A stretch of 64,000 nucleotides of DNA from Morella rubra (GCA_003952965.2 CM025851.1:35465381-35529380); one strand, 5' to 3'; shown: positions 49,715 through 61,358, counted from the first letter of the stretch. The notes: a model not told the origin generated them from the letters alone. Program-made: numbers and translations.

Positions 49715-51035
49715 ACCGATCGATCGCTAAGTGCACACCGATCCATCGGTGTTATCTGTCGTCGTTTGGGAGCACTAACCGATCGATCGTTATGTACACC
49801 GATCGATCGCTACATTAGTTTTTCATCTAACCCTCATTTTTTTAATAATGTGAGTTTAAATGATTAGAAACATAGAAATATATATTAACAAAGTATGTTA
49901 GGATGTATTTAGATTACATAAAAACATATCAAGTACATATCATTAATTTTTAAGAAAGCATGTATAAGTTATACATGTTGCAACATAGATGCATTTTGTT
50001 TGTGTTAGTATGAGTAAGGTATTAAGATGTTAGAAACTAGTGACATAACGCTTATTTAACACATGATTATAATTCATCAGTATGAGGTATGTATTAATAT
50101 GATATTATAAGTAAATTAATTTTAATAATTAAGTCATTTGTTAGGCTAAAAACTGTTTTTTAATAATTAGGTTAACCGATCGATCGTGTTATTGGCGATC
50201 GATCGGTACATAACGGTGTTGTTTAATATTTTGGTACCGATGGATCGTTAATTTTGGGCTTCATGCGACGTCGTTTTAAACGTAACACCGATCGATCGGT
50301 AATATTACCGATCGATCGTTCTAAAATCTGGGTGGGAATTTTAATGCTTTGTCGCAATGGATCGGTAATATTACCGATCGATCAGTGTTTATCGCGCTTG
50401 AAATGCCAAAATGCTCTAAAGCCGTGGGTGAAGCAAAAACACACCCACTGCAAGAGGAAACTAGAGACTATCGGCAAGGAGCTATTTTTCCCTTTAATTT
50501 TGTCAAAATACCGTCCTTTTAGTTGTGAGAGTGTTTAGAAGTCCTTAAAGTTAAGCCCAAGCTCAAATTCATTGGTTTTTTAACCGGGTGAATATTGAAA
50601 AATTTGGGCAACATTTGTGAGATTTTGGTGTGAATTTGGTTCGTTTTGGTCTACATTTCATGCAAAAGGTAATTGAATCAACCTACACTACGATTTATGA
50701 ATGATTTCGTTGGTTATTTGGTGTTATTTTTATTTGTCTATTGTGGGTGTTGTGGATTGGATTTGTGTTGATTAGAGCTTCTTAGAGTATTTTTAATATG
50801 TATATTAGAATTAGTATTGCATGAGGATGATTTGTGAGTGTTTTGGGCGTGGATTTGAGTGTGTGGGAGGCTAGCAAGCTGTTTTGTCGATCTGGGTTAG
50901 TCACGATCGATCACCAGATTTTGACGATCGATCGTGTGTTAGATGGAGGTTCAGCGATCGATCGTCTATATAATGACGATCGATCGGTCTTGAAATCCGA
51001 TCGATTGTCTATAGTATCGATCGATCGCGGGTTAG
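49715..51035. repeat. Internal GATCGATCG clusters of the CACTA element
   Basis: Three clusters at about 49,715-49,815, 50,175-50,395 and 50,900-51,030 carry the same CGATCGATCG palindrome as the two subterminal arrays, separated by AT-rich DNA. They lie between the accessory ORF and the TNP2 gene, not subterminally. No ORF of note in between. Confidence 0.85.
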
Positions 51036-52039
51036 GGCAGATTGCAAGTTATTGACCTTGTGTAGCATTTATTCTATTCTCATGTTTAATTATTGAAGTG
51101 CTTGAGTTCTGGAAATGAATCATGAAGTTTGAGAAGACTGGAGGATGATTATAGGAGTGTTTTTTTTAATAGTGATACATTATAATATTTGAGCTTTATA
51201 TTGATGTTTGATTATTGAAGTGCTTGAGTTCTGGAAATAAATTATGAGTTTGAGAAGCATGGAGGATGAATATTAGAGTGTTTTTGACTTGTTATGTTTG
51301 AGTTTATTTTTGGGATATAATGTGTGTACCCGTAGACCCGTTCAAGGGTTAAGACGTGATAAATATGCGTTTATCGCGTAATAACCCTTGAATTGTCCAC
51401 AATATGGACAGTTTGAGATTGTGTATTCGTGGTTGGACGAGTTCGGTACTTGTGTCCTGTCCAGTCTTGGAGGAAATTCGGTATCATCTACCTTTTGTCT
51501 TCTGGGTATACTACTAGCATTGGTGTATGACGTCATACAACTATCGTTGATGACGTTTGCCTCCAACGCTGGTGCGTGTATTTGGGGACTGGGGGGAGAT
51601 GCTGCCGAATTTTTTCGAGGTATGGATGGACACAAGTTGAACTGATGTTCAACTCCAAATGCACAATCTTGAATGGGATAGGACCTATCAGCTGGGCTTA
51701 AAGTCAAGTTACAATGATTGGGTGTTTATGAATTACTTAATTTGTATACTTTTTTAGATTGGTGGCAATGGATAAAAGTTAGGTTTATGAGAAAAATCGA
51801 TTTGGTGAAAAGTATGCGAAGGGGTCCGTGGGTTTGTCGGTATGGCTGCTTGTTGTGTACTCTAGGGGTTAGATCAGATGTCCGTGTCGGAAGTGCAAAA
51901 TGTAGTGTTTCAAGTGTTGGATAAAATGGAAGATCATATATACATTAATGGGTTTGATGTGAGCTATAAGTCGTGGGTGTTTCACGGGAGGGTATTCAAC
52001 TTACTTCAAAGTTGAGTCAAGAGTCCGGTGCGAGCTTAC

Positions 52040-53062
52040 TGAAAAATCCGTTTAGACCCTAATAACACTTAGAAGGGGTGAATACGTGTTTTCCCTCTAA
52101 TTAACAAATCAATAACAATTTTAAAACATGTTCTAAAATTGTTTAGCCTAGATATGCATAATAATCAACTCAATCAACAAATAAGCAGCGGAAAATTAAA
52201 ACAAACTTCAATCACACAAAGAGACAAGGATTTGATGACGAAGTGGAAAACCTTTGAAATACCATTCAAAGGAAAAACCACTCCGGGCTAGCAGCCACCT
52301 AAATCCACTAAGAAGAAAACCTTACAAATAGTGATTCAGACACGGGCAACCCCAGTTGCTTGACTCTGACAACCCTGATGTAATAATCTAAATCTCCCTA
52401 CTTAGACCCGCTCCGTGCGGCATTCCCCTCAGACCTTTGAGGATCTTCTTATGATTCTTCAAGAACAAACCTTGTTCTTCAGCACACCTTCAACACCATG
52501 AAGGTTACAGAGATAATTTGGAGAAAGAATAGAGAAAAACTCATCAATGTTTGAAGCACAAATCTTCTTAGGTTTTTCTCTCAAGGGAGGAGGCACAATA
52601 TGCTCAATCAATGCCTCTATATCGTTTAGGACGGCCTACCCCGAAACTAGTAGGGTTTCACGAGTTTTCAAAAGGAAAATTCAAAAATTTGGCAATTTTT
52701 GAAATTCGCCAAGGTCGCTCGAGCGTGGGTCGAGCGCTGATCAAACGCTATGTGTTGTCTGTCAATCAAACGCTCGTCAAACGTTGTGACTCTGTCTGCA
52801 TTTTTTCAAGGTCAAACGCTGGTCAAACGCTTGTCAAACGCTTGTCAAACGCTATGTGTTATTTGTCAAACGCTCGTTAAACGCTGTGACTCTGTTTGCA
52901 TTTTTTCAAAGGTCGCTCGAGCGCTTGTCAAACGCAGGTCAAATGTGATGAAGACTTTGGAGACCATCAACTCTAACTCTTGAACAAATGTGGAGACCAA
53001 ATATACAACTCAATTAAGACATATTTTAACATGGAATTATGCCAATACAAAATGCACTAACA
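52040..53062 (+). mobile_element. 1.02-kb LTR-like element (family X, copy D) in TNP2
   Basis: Starts TGAAAAATCCGTTTAGACCC, ends GCACTAACA, with a perfect 5-bp TSD CTTAC (52,035-52,039 and 53,063-53,067). Shares the start and the AGAAGGGGTGAATACG hallmark with copies A-C but has a different, shorter body. Insertion splits the transposase coding region just after VFHGR. Confidence 0.82.
52730..52945 (+). repeat. Short repeats GTCAAACGCT within LTR-like copy D
   Basis: Around a dozen units of TCAAACGCT or GTCAAACGCT, mixed with GCTCGAGCG palindromes at both ends, plus a longer period (TGTGACTCTGTxTGCATTTTTTCAA occurs twice). Looks like a promoter/enhancer repeat array of an LTR rather than coding sequence. 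Confidence 0.8.
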
Positions 53063-56000
53063 CTTACCATATAGTGATGATGATTTAGAGGGAGATAACT
53101 CTGATAGAATGGAGGAAATGTTAACCGATGTTCGTGCCAGATTAGATGGTGGGGCGGCAAGGGTTGAAACGGAGAACCCTAATATTAAGGAAACCCCACT
53201 TGGGGACCGAAGGCTTCGACACCACTTAATAAATTATGGGAAGAGGCAGAACATGAATTGTATCCTGGATGTACCAAGTTTAGTAAGTTTTCATTTACGG
53301 TCCGGTTGTTGCACGTGAAGTCGGAGAATAAGTTGTTGGTTAAGGCATTTGATATGGTATTACAATTGATTAAGGAGGCATTGCCAGAGGGGAGACGCTA
53401 CCGGGATCGTATTACGAGGCGAAACAATTACGAAAGGATCTTGGGTTTAGTTATGATAAAATCCATGCATGTCAGAATGATTGTGTGTTGTTTTGGAAGG
53501 AAAACAGTGAGTTAGACAGATGTCCGATATGTGGGGTGTCCCGGTGGAAATTCGAAAATGATTTGCGCAATCGAATTCCAGAAAAGTGTTGCGTCATTTC
53601 CCTTTAATCCCTAGACTTAAACGTTTGTTTACCACAAAAGATGTAGCAATTGACATGAGATGCATAAGGAAAAATGGGTCGATGATGGGGAGTTTGAGGC
53701 ATCCTGCAGATTCATTGGTTTGGAAGAATTTTGATAAGGACCACGATTGGTTTGCTCAAGATGCCCGCAACGTCCGCCTTGGTCTTGCTTCTGACGGGTT
53801 TAATTCGTTCGGAAACATGAGCAATGCATACAGTATTTGGCTGGTCGTTGTGTTTCCATATAATTTACCCCCATGGAGGTGTATGAAGGTCCCATTTTCA
53901 CTAATGACTCTTCTGATTCTGGGTCAAAAGTCACCGGAAATGATATTGATGTATATCTTTGACCTTAGTGGAAGAGTTGAAACAACTATGGGAAGATGGA
54001 GTTGAGACACATGACGCTTCAGATGGGACGACATTTAAGATGCATGCAGCTTTGATGTGGACCATAAATGATTTTCCAGCATATGCCAATTTATCTGGAT
54101 GGAGTACCAAAGGGAAGTTGGCATGTCCAACGTGTAATTTAGACACTGACTATAAGTGGTTGAAGCACGGGAGAAGAATGTGTTATATGGGTCATAGGAG
54201 ATATTTGACACCGGGGCATGCATGGAGATATGATGTGGATACGTTCGATGGGAAAGAAGAACATAGACTTCCGCTGAGTGGTCTGTGGAATATTGGACGG
54301 GGACTATCTTTGGTAAAGCGTCAGGGAAGAATAGGGGAAAGAAGAAACAATCGTCGGAACGTTTGAATTGGACGAAGAAGAGCATATTTTTCCAACTGCC
54401 GTATTGGAGTACATTAGGGTTACGGCATAACTTGGACGTGATGCACATCGAGAAGAACATATGTGACAACGTGATTGGGACGGTGATGAATATCGAGTTC
54501 AAGACCAGAGATTCAGCGGGTGCACGTAGAGATTTAGCTGAAATGGGGGTCAAAAAAGACTTGCACTTGGTGCATGACGGTCGGGTTGAATTGATGCCTC
54601 AAGCGGTGTATACTTTAATTCGGGAAGAGCGAAGGAGGGCCTGTGAGTGGTTAAAAGATGTGAGGTTCCCCGATGGTTATGCAACTGAGATTTCACGTTG
54701 TGTGAATCTAGATGAGTTGAAGGTTTCTGGAATGAAAAGTCATGATTGTCATGTGTTCTTGCAGAGGGTTCTTCCAGTGATGATCCGAGGGTTGTTGAAG
54801 GAAGACGTGTGTGGCGCAGTGACTGAATTATGTTTGTTTTTTTCGAGAGTTGTGTTCTCGTACGTTGAAGATTTCTGTATTGCAGAGGATGTCAGAAGAT
54901 ATCGGGATAATTTTATGCAAGTTGGAAATGATTTTTCCACCCGCTTTTTTTACAATAATGATGCATTTGGCGGTCCACTTACCGCGCGAAGCAATGCTTG
55001 CTGGACCAGTACAATACAGATGGATGTATCCAGTTGAACGGTTGATGGGTCGCTCGAAACGGAATGTGAAAAATAAGTCTCGTCCCGAAGGGTCGATTGC
55101 AGAAGCGTATATTGAGAATGAGTGTTCGACATTTTGTTCCCAATACCTCCGAGGGGTCGAAACAGTGTTTAATCGCAGAGATCGAAACTACGATTCTGAC
55201 GATCCCGAGATACAGGAAGGTCATTGGATGTGTTCACTCAGAGAATTAGATTGCTAGGGGCTGGAAAAGGACATGACATAGACCGAACAGAGTTCAAGAA
55301 AGCTCGGTGGTTTGTGCTGAACAATTGCAAAGGCATCAGCAACTACTTAGAGTAAGTAAAATAAAATTTCATAGGTTTTCTATAATATACAGACGTTGAT
55401 TAACCTTATCATTACAGTGAACACATGGACGAACTTCGCGCGCAAGGAGTTGGTAACATTTCTCGTATGCATGAGGAACAATTTCCGGATTGGTTCTTAG
55501 GGCGAGTAAGTGTTATTGACAAATAATTCAAATTAATTCGTGTCTTTGTTTTTAATGACCTTCTAATATATTGTTGTAGGTTCAAAAATTACGTTCTCAA
55601 AATCCATGTACATCGATCGATGAATTGTATTCATTGGCACGTGGGCCTGATACACGAGTGATGCGTTATTCTGCATGTGTTATGAACGGATGTAGATATC
55701 ATACAGTACAACGGAAGAACGTCGGAGAACTCAGAACAGTGGTATTGTAGTACCGGGATCACATGAGGGAAATCCAATAGAATTTTACGGAAGGCTTGTA
55801 GACATTTATGCCATGCAATACTTGCGGGGAAATACTGTATATTTGTTTAAGTGTGATTGGTGGGACGTCGAGATCACCGTGGAATTCGTATCGACGAGAA
55901 CTTTAAGAGCATAAACACTTCCCGACTGTGGTACTTAGAAGATCCATTTGTTTTGGCTAATCAAGCAAGTCAAGTGTTTTATCTAGTTGATAATCTGCAT

Positions 56001-56513
56001 GGACCTACATGGCGAGTCGTGTAGAAATGCATATGACATTCCCGGCCTGGATCCGGATGGTGAAGTTGATGTAAACATTGAATCGGGAGCAGCCATCGCG
56101 AATGAAGCGTATCAAGAGGACGATGCCATTGACTTGTTTATAGACTTCCGACAGTTTAACCTTAATCCACTACGGAGGGATGACGTTACGCCAAACGTTA
56201 TCCAAGCTTCTGAGGCAATTGATCGGCGGAAAAAAAGACGTATAGATAGTAATGATGTTTCAGAGGGGGATGAAGCAGAAATTGAAGAGAATACCGAAGA
56301 AAGTGGGGACGAAGATTCGTTCGAAAGTGATAGCGACTCTACTGAGGATGAGGCATCGGGCGATAACGTGCAAGAATCAGATTCTGATTAATAATTTCTT
56401 TCATGTATATTTTTCTTTCTAATGTTGATGTTTGCTGAACTATTTTTACTGTTACTGTCTCGTTTACCATATCTTTATCGTTTATTTTGTTATGTCACAG
56501 CTTCTACGGTGAA

Positions 56514-58187
56514 ATGAAGCGTGGACGAGAATTTCCTTCAGTTACTTCTGGACAGTTGCATAGTTACTCATAGTATGAGTCCGATCCCGAGTCCTACCTG
56601 AGCGCTCCTTCTCCGAGAGTGAATGAAGGCATGAGTCAAGGCACGCCAGCTTGTCCTAGTAGTTGTGCATGTAAGAAATTATTCTAAGTTATATTTCAAT
56701 TTTTTAAGTTAACGACCGACTAACTTTGTTAATTTTATTTTATGTAGCGACATCAGCTTCTAAACGTGGGCGAGGTAGGACACGTGGGGTCAGTTTGGAG
56801 AAGAGTCTTGGGTCCGGGTCCGGGAAACTATCGGTGCATATCCCGGAGGGAGAGTGTGGAGGAGTGTCTTCCACTGCTGCCACTCTATCGACGAAGATTG
56901 GAATGTTGGTCCGAGGGCTGATTCCGATCTCAGTTAACAAGTGGGTCGATGTTCCTGCAGAAGTGAAGGAGTACATTATGGATCGGGTGTTGGTATGATT
57001 AAATTCGTAAACATAAAATTTTTGGTGGACGCATTTCGTTTATCATTGTAATATTGTATGTTTTGGTACTTATGCAGGACCACTTCGACCTTGACTACAC
57101 CCGTCATGAGGACGTGAGGACGGTGGTCGAGACTATGATGACGGCACGTCGAACGCACCGCAACCGAATGCATGCGTATTTTAAGAAGTTCCCGAGTAAA
57201 GAGGCGGCGTTGCTGAAGCCGCACCCTGATACCACACAGAAGAACAGTGGAAGGAGTTATGCGATCTGTTCACCAGCGAAGCATTTATGGTACGTGATTA
57301 CAAAAACTCGTTGCTTAAATATTACATTCTTTTAATATTTAATTACTTAAAATATCGCAGAAACGAAGCGAGCAAAATAAGAAGAATAGATCAAAGTTGA
57401 CTGTGAACCACGCTGCTGGTTCGCGCTCGTTCCAGCGCACACGAGCTTGCATGGTAAGTTAACAACTAAATCTTAGACTTTATTGATATTGTTTGTCAAT
57501 AACTTTATGCTATTGTCATGTAGAAAAATCAAGAAAGCGGCAATATCAATCCTGCAGAGCTGTATAAAAAGAATTATACAAACAAAGATGGATTTGGACC
57601 TCGGAAGGAGCGAGAGAAATTTATGTAAGTCGCTTTCATTTTAATCTACTTTATGTAATTTATGTATAGTTTATCTACATTAATGTTTCTGGTAATTATT
57701 GTCATTTTTTCAGGAACGGATGGATGCCTTCCAGCGTCAGTGTGATTTAGAAGGGAAGACTTACACCGAAATTGAAGTATATTTTGAGATATTGGGCAAG
57801 AAGTCGGGATATGTTCGGGGATTAGGACGGGCGGTTAAGCCTCCGCCTTCATCAACTTTGACTACACAGTCTTCTGATCTACAGCACCAGCTAGCAAAGG
57901 CAAGGGATGAGATAGAGGCGATGAGAGCTGCTAGAGAAAAAGACTTGCAAGAATTTGCGAAGAAGCAAGCTGAGATGGAGGCCACGCTGAGGGACCACCG
58001 TGAGGAGCAGCGGGTGGAGCAGGAGCGCATCCGGTTGGAGCAGGAGGAGCGCATGAAAAAGGAGCAAGAGCGCATGCGAGTGGAGCACGAGGAGCGCATG
58101 CAACAGGAACAAGAGCGCATGCGAAAGGAGCAAGAGCGCTTACGGGCAGAAATATCGAAGGAACTGGAAAGAAAATGTCCTCTGTAA
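56514..58187 (+). pseudogene. TNPA-type CACTA protein (Transposase_24-like), nearly intact
   Basis: Probable exons: 56,514-56,670, 56,748-56,992, 57,078-57,289, 57,361-57,453, 57,524-57,624 and 57,714-58,187. The product has a basic N-terminus (KRGRGRTRG), a conserved core (WVDVPAEVKEYIMDRV, then AYFKKFPSKEAALLKPH and GPRKEREKF), then DAFQRQCDLEGKTYTEIEVY and a long charged coiled coil with EQERMRKEQERL-type repeats. This matches plant transposase (Ptta/En/Spm, Transposase_24) proteins, which bind subterminal repeats as DNA-binding partners of TNP2. Damage is slight: TAG at 56,571 in the first exon, and a phase slip at the last junction where ATGTAAGT seems to have lost one G. A short alternative C-terminus continues to about 58,250 if one base is missing at the end. 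Confidence 0.8.
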
Positions 58188-58439
58188 TGGAGAAGAAAAT
58201 GAGCGACATGTCAAAGCGACTATTCAGCCAGTTTTGGGGTTCAAAAAGGTAGATGCATGTATATTGTAATAACTTTTTAATTATGTATTATTACGATATT
58301 ATTTTCGATTTAATTATGGATCACTATATGTTATTATTGATGTTTATTAATATGAGTATTGTATTATTATTATAAAATGTACGTGTTATATAATATTTTC
58401 CATTATTATTGTTTAAAAAAAAAAAAAAAAAAATTCATT

Positions 58440-58830
58440 CTCTCACCGCTATTCGATCGGCATATTCAGCGATCGATCGGTTGTTGTTCAACCGATCGAT
58501 CATCAATATCACCGATCGATCGGTTCATAAATCAATGTTCCATCCTGAATTAAACGACCGATCGTCCATGGCATAACGATCGATCGTGATACTTAAGTGA
58601 TCGATCGCTTATATAAAGCGTCCGATCGTCGTTGCTGAAGCGATCGATCGTCTATTTCTTACCGTGCGATCGTTTAAATGTGTCGATCAATCACCAGTAT
58701 GTAACCGATCGATCGTCAATACGTACCGTTCGATCATCTCAAATGTATACCGATCGATCGCCTTTCCAATCGATCCATCACTTCGTTTTCACCGACCGAT
58801 CGTAACAAGTACCGATCGATCAGTAAATTT
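58440..58830. repeat. Right GATCGATCG array of the CACTA element
   Basis: About fifteen CGATCGATCG palindromes or close variants in 390 bp, the mirror of the left array, immediately followed by TTTAGTGACGAAA repeats and the terminal hairpin. Directly preceded by a poly-A run (about 58,416-58,433). Confidence 0.88.
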
Positions 58831-58968
58831 AGTGACGAAAAATTTCCGTCACTAAAAAATTTTCGTGACGAAATTCGGGTTTCGTCACGAAATACATTTC
58901 GTGACGCTCATTCGCTGACGGAGCTCGTGACGAAAAAATTTCATCACTAATACTTTTAGTGACGAAAT

Positions 58969-59010
58969 ATTGACTTTTAGTGACAAAAAATTTTGTCACT
59001 AAAAGTCAAT
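58969..59010. repeat. Perfect 20-bp inverted repeat at CACTA right end
   Basis: Arms ATTGACTTTTAGTGACAAAA (58,969-58,988) and its complement (58,991-59,010) with a 2-base loop. The arm core equals that of the left-end hairpin, so both termini have the same extrudable structure. Confidence 0.9.
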
Positions 59011-59025
59011 TTTTTTGTAGTGTTC

Positions 59026-59319
59026 CCAATAGCTTTCATGATCATAACATGTTGTTAGCATCATAGTAGTTGCAGAAGAGATTAGTAACTTCGTGGGGCA
59101 AAAAGGTTATCTAAAGCTATCACAAGCTTCAGTTTTTATGACAAATCAACTTCGGCTTTGAATACACTTGCGCTAATACTGTGAACACCAGAATTCCCAC
59201 CAAAATGAAGCACAACATGATCAGATACTACAAGTGACAGGTCAAGGTCCACCCATAGGAGAACGACAAACAATATTATGTAGATGCCCGAAAAATTCCT
59301 TTAAAAAATATAGGATACG
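59026..59319 (-). other. Flank beyond the tetraspanin fragment
   Basis: Lies between the CACTA right end and the tetraspanin fragment. Minus-strand sequence has a short stop-free piece (LSLVVSDHVVLHFGGNSGVH) that I cannot place; nothing else is visible. Confidence 0.3.
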
Positions 59320-59631
59320 ATCAACAAGAGGATGGAGTTTTTCTTGAGTGCGCCAAAGAACCCAATTATAGATCTACATTTCGAAAGAAAAAGAAAACAT
59401 ATATTTAATCTCAGGGAATAATGTTGGACGGAAAGACTAGAAGTAAAAGAAGGAATCAAAGTCCACTTACAAATAAAGAAAACTGATGCCTAGAAAAAAT
59501 AAATAAAGAAAACTTACACCACAAAGATAAAAGATCCGAGACCCAAAATAGGGAGAGTGAGGGATCTTCGCCAGCCATCATGATGAGTGCTCATCCATAT
59601 GCCAAAAATCATGACAGTTATAGCTAAAAGC
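59320..59631 (-). pseudogene. Tetraspanin-10-like gene fragment
   Basis: The first exon piece, about 59,631-59,519, begins after a CAG acceptor and encodes LLAITVMIFGIWMSTHHDG then WRRSLTLPILGLGSFIFV. A GTAAGT donor follows. The second piece, about 59,375-59,320, begins after TAG and encodes VSIIGFFGALKKNSILL. Both match the first membrane helix and loop of plant tetraspanins of the TET10 type (WMSTHxDGC, SIIGFLGA). Tetraspanins are four-helix membrane scaffolds. The N-terminus and the whole large extracellular loop are absent. It lies directly 3' of an XBAT-type fragment on the same strand. Confidence 0.75.
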
Positions 59632-59724
59632 TGCACATAGAGGATAAGAAGCAACAGGTATTAGTATTGTGCTGATAAGATAAAAGAGAAAAGTGGAAAG
59701 CTGAAGCAGATATATATGTACACA

Positions 59725-60530
59725 TGCAGGCCTCTTTGACGAGATGCTAAGTGCAGGGGTGTTGCTCCCCTCCCATCTCTAATATTCACAAAACGCGCAA
59801 ATCCCCTGTAATTAGATCCCCATTAATACAGTTATCGAAGATTCATAAGCCAAATCAATATAGAGAGCGCACAAAATCAATTTGAAGGAAGAAACTAACC
59901 AAGAAACAGCAACTGTACTAGATTGAGCAGCCGAAAGAATTGCTTGAAGGCAATCGGCATGGCCGTAGTAAGCAGCATAGTGCAAGCAGGTTCTTCGGTG
60001 AACATAATCAAACATCAATATCTGAGAGTAAGATCACCATTATTAGCTTTCTTATTCAATTCGATAAATATGAGGACAAGATGAATAATACTAAGATTGA
60101 GAATTTTACAAACATTTGCTTCAGCTTCCAGGAGTTTCTTCACGCAGGAGATCTTGCCGTGCCTTGCAGCCAACATAAGCGGAGTCTGAACCATTTCCAT
60201 CAATAAATCAAAACCACAATGAAAGGAGGCGCAAAAGAACAGAACCCAACCACAAGATCACACATTTCCAAGCAAAAAGAGACAACACAAACTGAAAGCA
60301 AAAACCCAGAAAGAACCACATATCAGAACCCCAGAACGCCAAAGAAAAAGAGCAGAATAATATAATGGAAGAGCACCCGCCTGGATCTGGCCATTGTTAG
60401 CGGCTATGTGAAGAGCAGAGTGTCGATCGTAGAGAGTGGCTTCGTGCAAGAGAGCTGGGTCTCTCTCCAGCATAGCCCCTACGGTCTTCAAGTCCCCAAA
60501 CGTTTCCTTTGCGGATGACTTCGACTCCAT
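59725..60530 (-). pseudogene. XBAT-type ankyrin E3 ligase gene fragment
   Basis: Minus-strand exons: 60,530 to about 60,381 (ATG MESKSSAKETFGDLKTVG, then AMLERDPALLHEATLYDRHS), about 60,189-60,102 (TPLMLAARHGKISCVKKLLE), about 60,021-59,897 (RTCLHYAAYYGHADCLQAIL) and 59,797 to about 59,726 (GFARFVNIRDGRGATPLHLA). Family knowledge: XBAT/XB3 proteins are RING E3 ligases with N-terminal ankyrin repeats. Splice borders remain, but the exon for the segment after NGQIQ (MLLDR-type) is missing, and everything after the fourth exon, including the RING domain, is absent. The first exon end uses GC instead of GT. Most likely a transposed or duplicated gene fragment rather than a working gene. Confidence 0.82.
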
Positions 60531-61150
60531 GCTCCAAAAATAACAAATGCCCGTCCGCAAAGTGAGAAAGGAAACTGAGAGAGGAGAAGAATCGGAAAAA
60601 AATTGGAGAATCTCACAATATCTTTTTGTTTGAAATTAAATAATATGTCCTAATTAAATAGTATTATATTACTAATTATTCAAAATATATATGCTCATTA
60701 TAAGTAAGATAATAGATGTTTTCTAAACTACTTAGATTTAGTCAATAAATATGCAATTACCATAACAACCATAGGTATCATTTACAATATATCATATAAT
60801 AACTTCAATTTTCATAACACTCCTTCTAATTCCATATTTTATTAAGTAGGTCCCTTAAAATAAAAATTTTCAAATACATGACAAAATAAAATTGTATATT
60901 AAAAGAAATAAAATAATTATTAACATTAAATAACTTATAATTAATAAATATATTTTTTCTTTTGCACTTATAACTATAGCAGCATTTGGCACAAACGTTG
61001 TTATAGATAAAATATGAAATTTAGCGGCGTTTGTTTAGGGGTCTATAGCGGCAGTCGCCGCTAAAGGTGGTCTTTAAACAAACGTTACTAAAAACACCCT
61101 TTAGTGACATTTTTACCGACCGCCACTACAGACCTATTTTTTTTGTAGTG
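60531..61150. mobile_element. AT-rich spacer ending in a CACTA-like terminus
   Basis: The first part is plain AT-rich sequence. From about 61,020 there are subterminal-type repeats (TTTAGCGGCG, GCCGCTAAAGG, GACCGCCACTA) and a terminus TTTTTTTTGTAGTG at 61,150. It abuts the NRAMP flank copy without a gap, so a CACTA-type element inserted there; its other end was not found. Confidence 0.55.
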
Positions 61151-61358
61151 ATAGAGTGGATGGGTTAATGTGAAGGCATTACATAGAAAATAAATTATGC
61201 AATGGTGATCATTAAGTGCAATTGGATTTGATGACCAATTTTTCTTTTTCCAAGTGATTTTATAAGCAATTTCAAAAGAGTTTTAATAGAAGCTTGATCT
61301 TTTTTTGTTTGTGTTAGTATATCTTAAATCGTATCAATGCTTTCTTTTGTTAAGGCAA
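61151..61358 (+). repeat. NRAMP 3' flank fragment
   Basis: Starts GAGTGGATGGGTTAATGTG and matches about 7,240-7,450 and 63,865-64,000, including ATTAAGTGCAATTGGATTTG. Truncated on both sides by CACTA-like sequence. Shows that this spot was once part of an NRAMP repeat unit. Confidence 0.85.

Larger units (their letters stand above)
51768..56391 (+). pseudogene. TNP2-type CACTA transposase, broken
   Basis: Begins ATG GAT AAA AGT TAG at 51,768: MDKS with TAG where the family has Trp. A transposase-associated zinc segment (RCPCRKCKM) follows near 51,870. The LTR-like element at 52,040-53,062 interrupts the gene. After it come the TNP2 catalytic region (LYPGCTKFSKFSFTVRLL, NDCVLFWKENSELDRCPICG in a shifted frame, then ALMWTINDFPAYANLSGWST) and HNLDVMHIEKNICDNVIGT. 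DUF4218-like sequence runs to about 55,250 and a DUF4216-like segment to about 56,030. The acidic tail (EGDEAEIEENTEESGDEDS) stops at 56,391. Frameshifts occur near 53,240, 53,390, 54,000 and 54,990, and there are small introns near 55,350 and 55,520. Family role: DNA cleavage and joining at CACTA ends. Confidence 0.88.
47030..59022 (+). mobile_element. 12-kb CACTA (En/Spm) transposon with both ends
   Basis: The left end is CACTACTAGAAAA at 47,030; the right end finishes TTTTTTTGTAGTG at 59,022. A 3-bp TSD, TTC, is at 47,027-47,029 and 59,023-59,025, as required for CACTA. Contents from left: terminal hairpin, GATCGATCG array, accessory ORF (48,167-49,500), further GATCGATCG clusters, TNP2-type transposase gene (51,768-56,391, split by an LTR-like element), TNPA-type gene (56,514-58,187), a right-hand GATCGATCG array and terminal hairpin. 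In this superfamily TNP2 is the catalytic transposase and TNPA-type proteins bind subterminal repeats. Stops and frameshifts in both genes make this copy non-autonomous, though its ends look mobilisable. Confidence 0.93.

Noticed and set aside
51342..51707. Opposed frames at the start of the TNP2 gene region
   Set aside because: No domain seen on either strand; probably the 5' untranslated part or intron of the transposase gene.
57761..58209. Two long minus-strand frames rich in Cys/Ser or Leu/Ala opposite the TNPA-type gene
   Set aside because: They are antisense shadows of a biased coiled-coil coding region on the plus strand with good splice sites.
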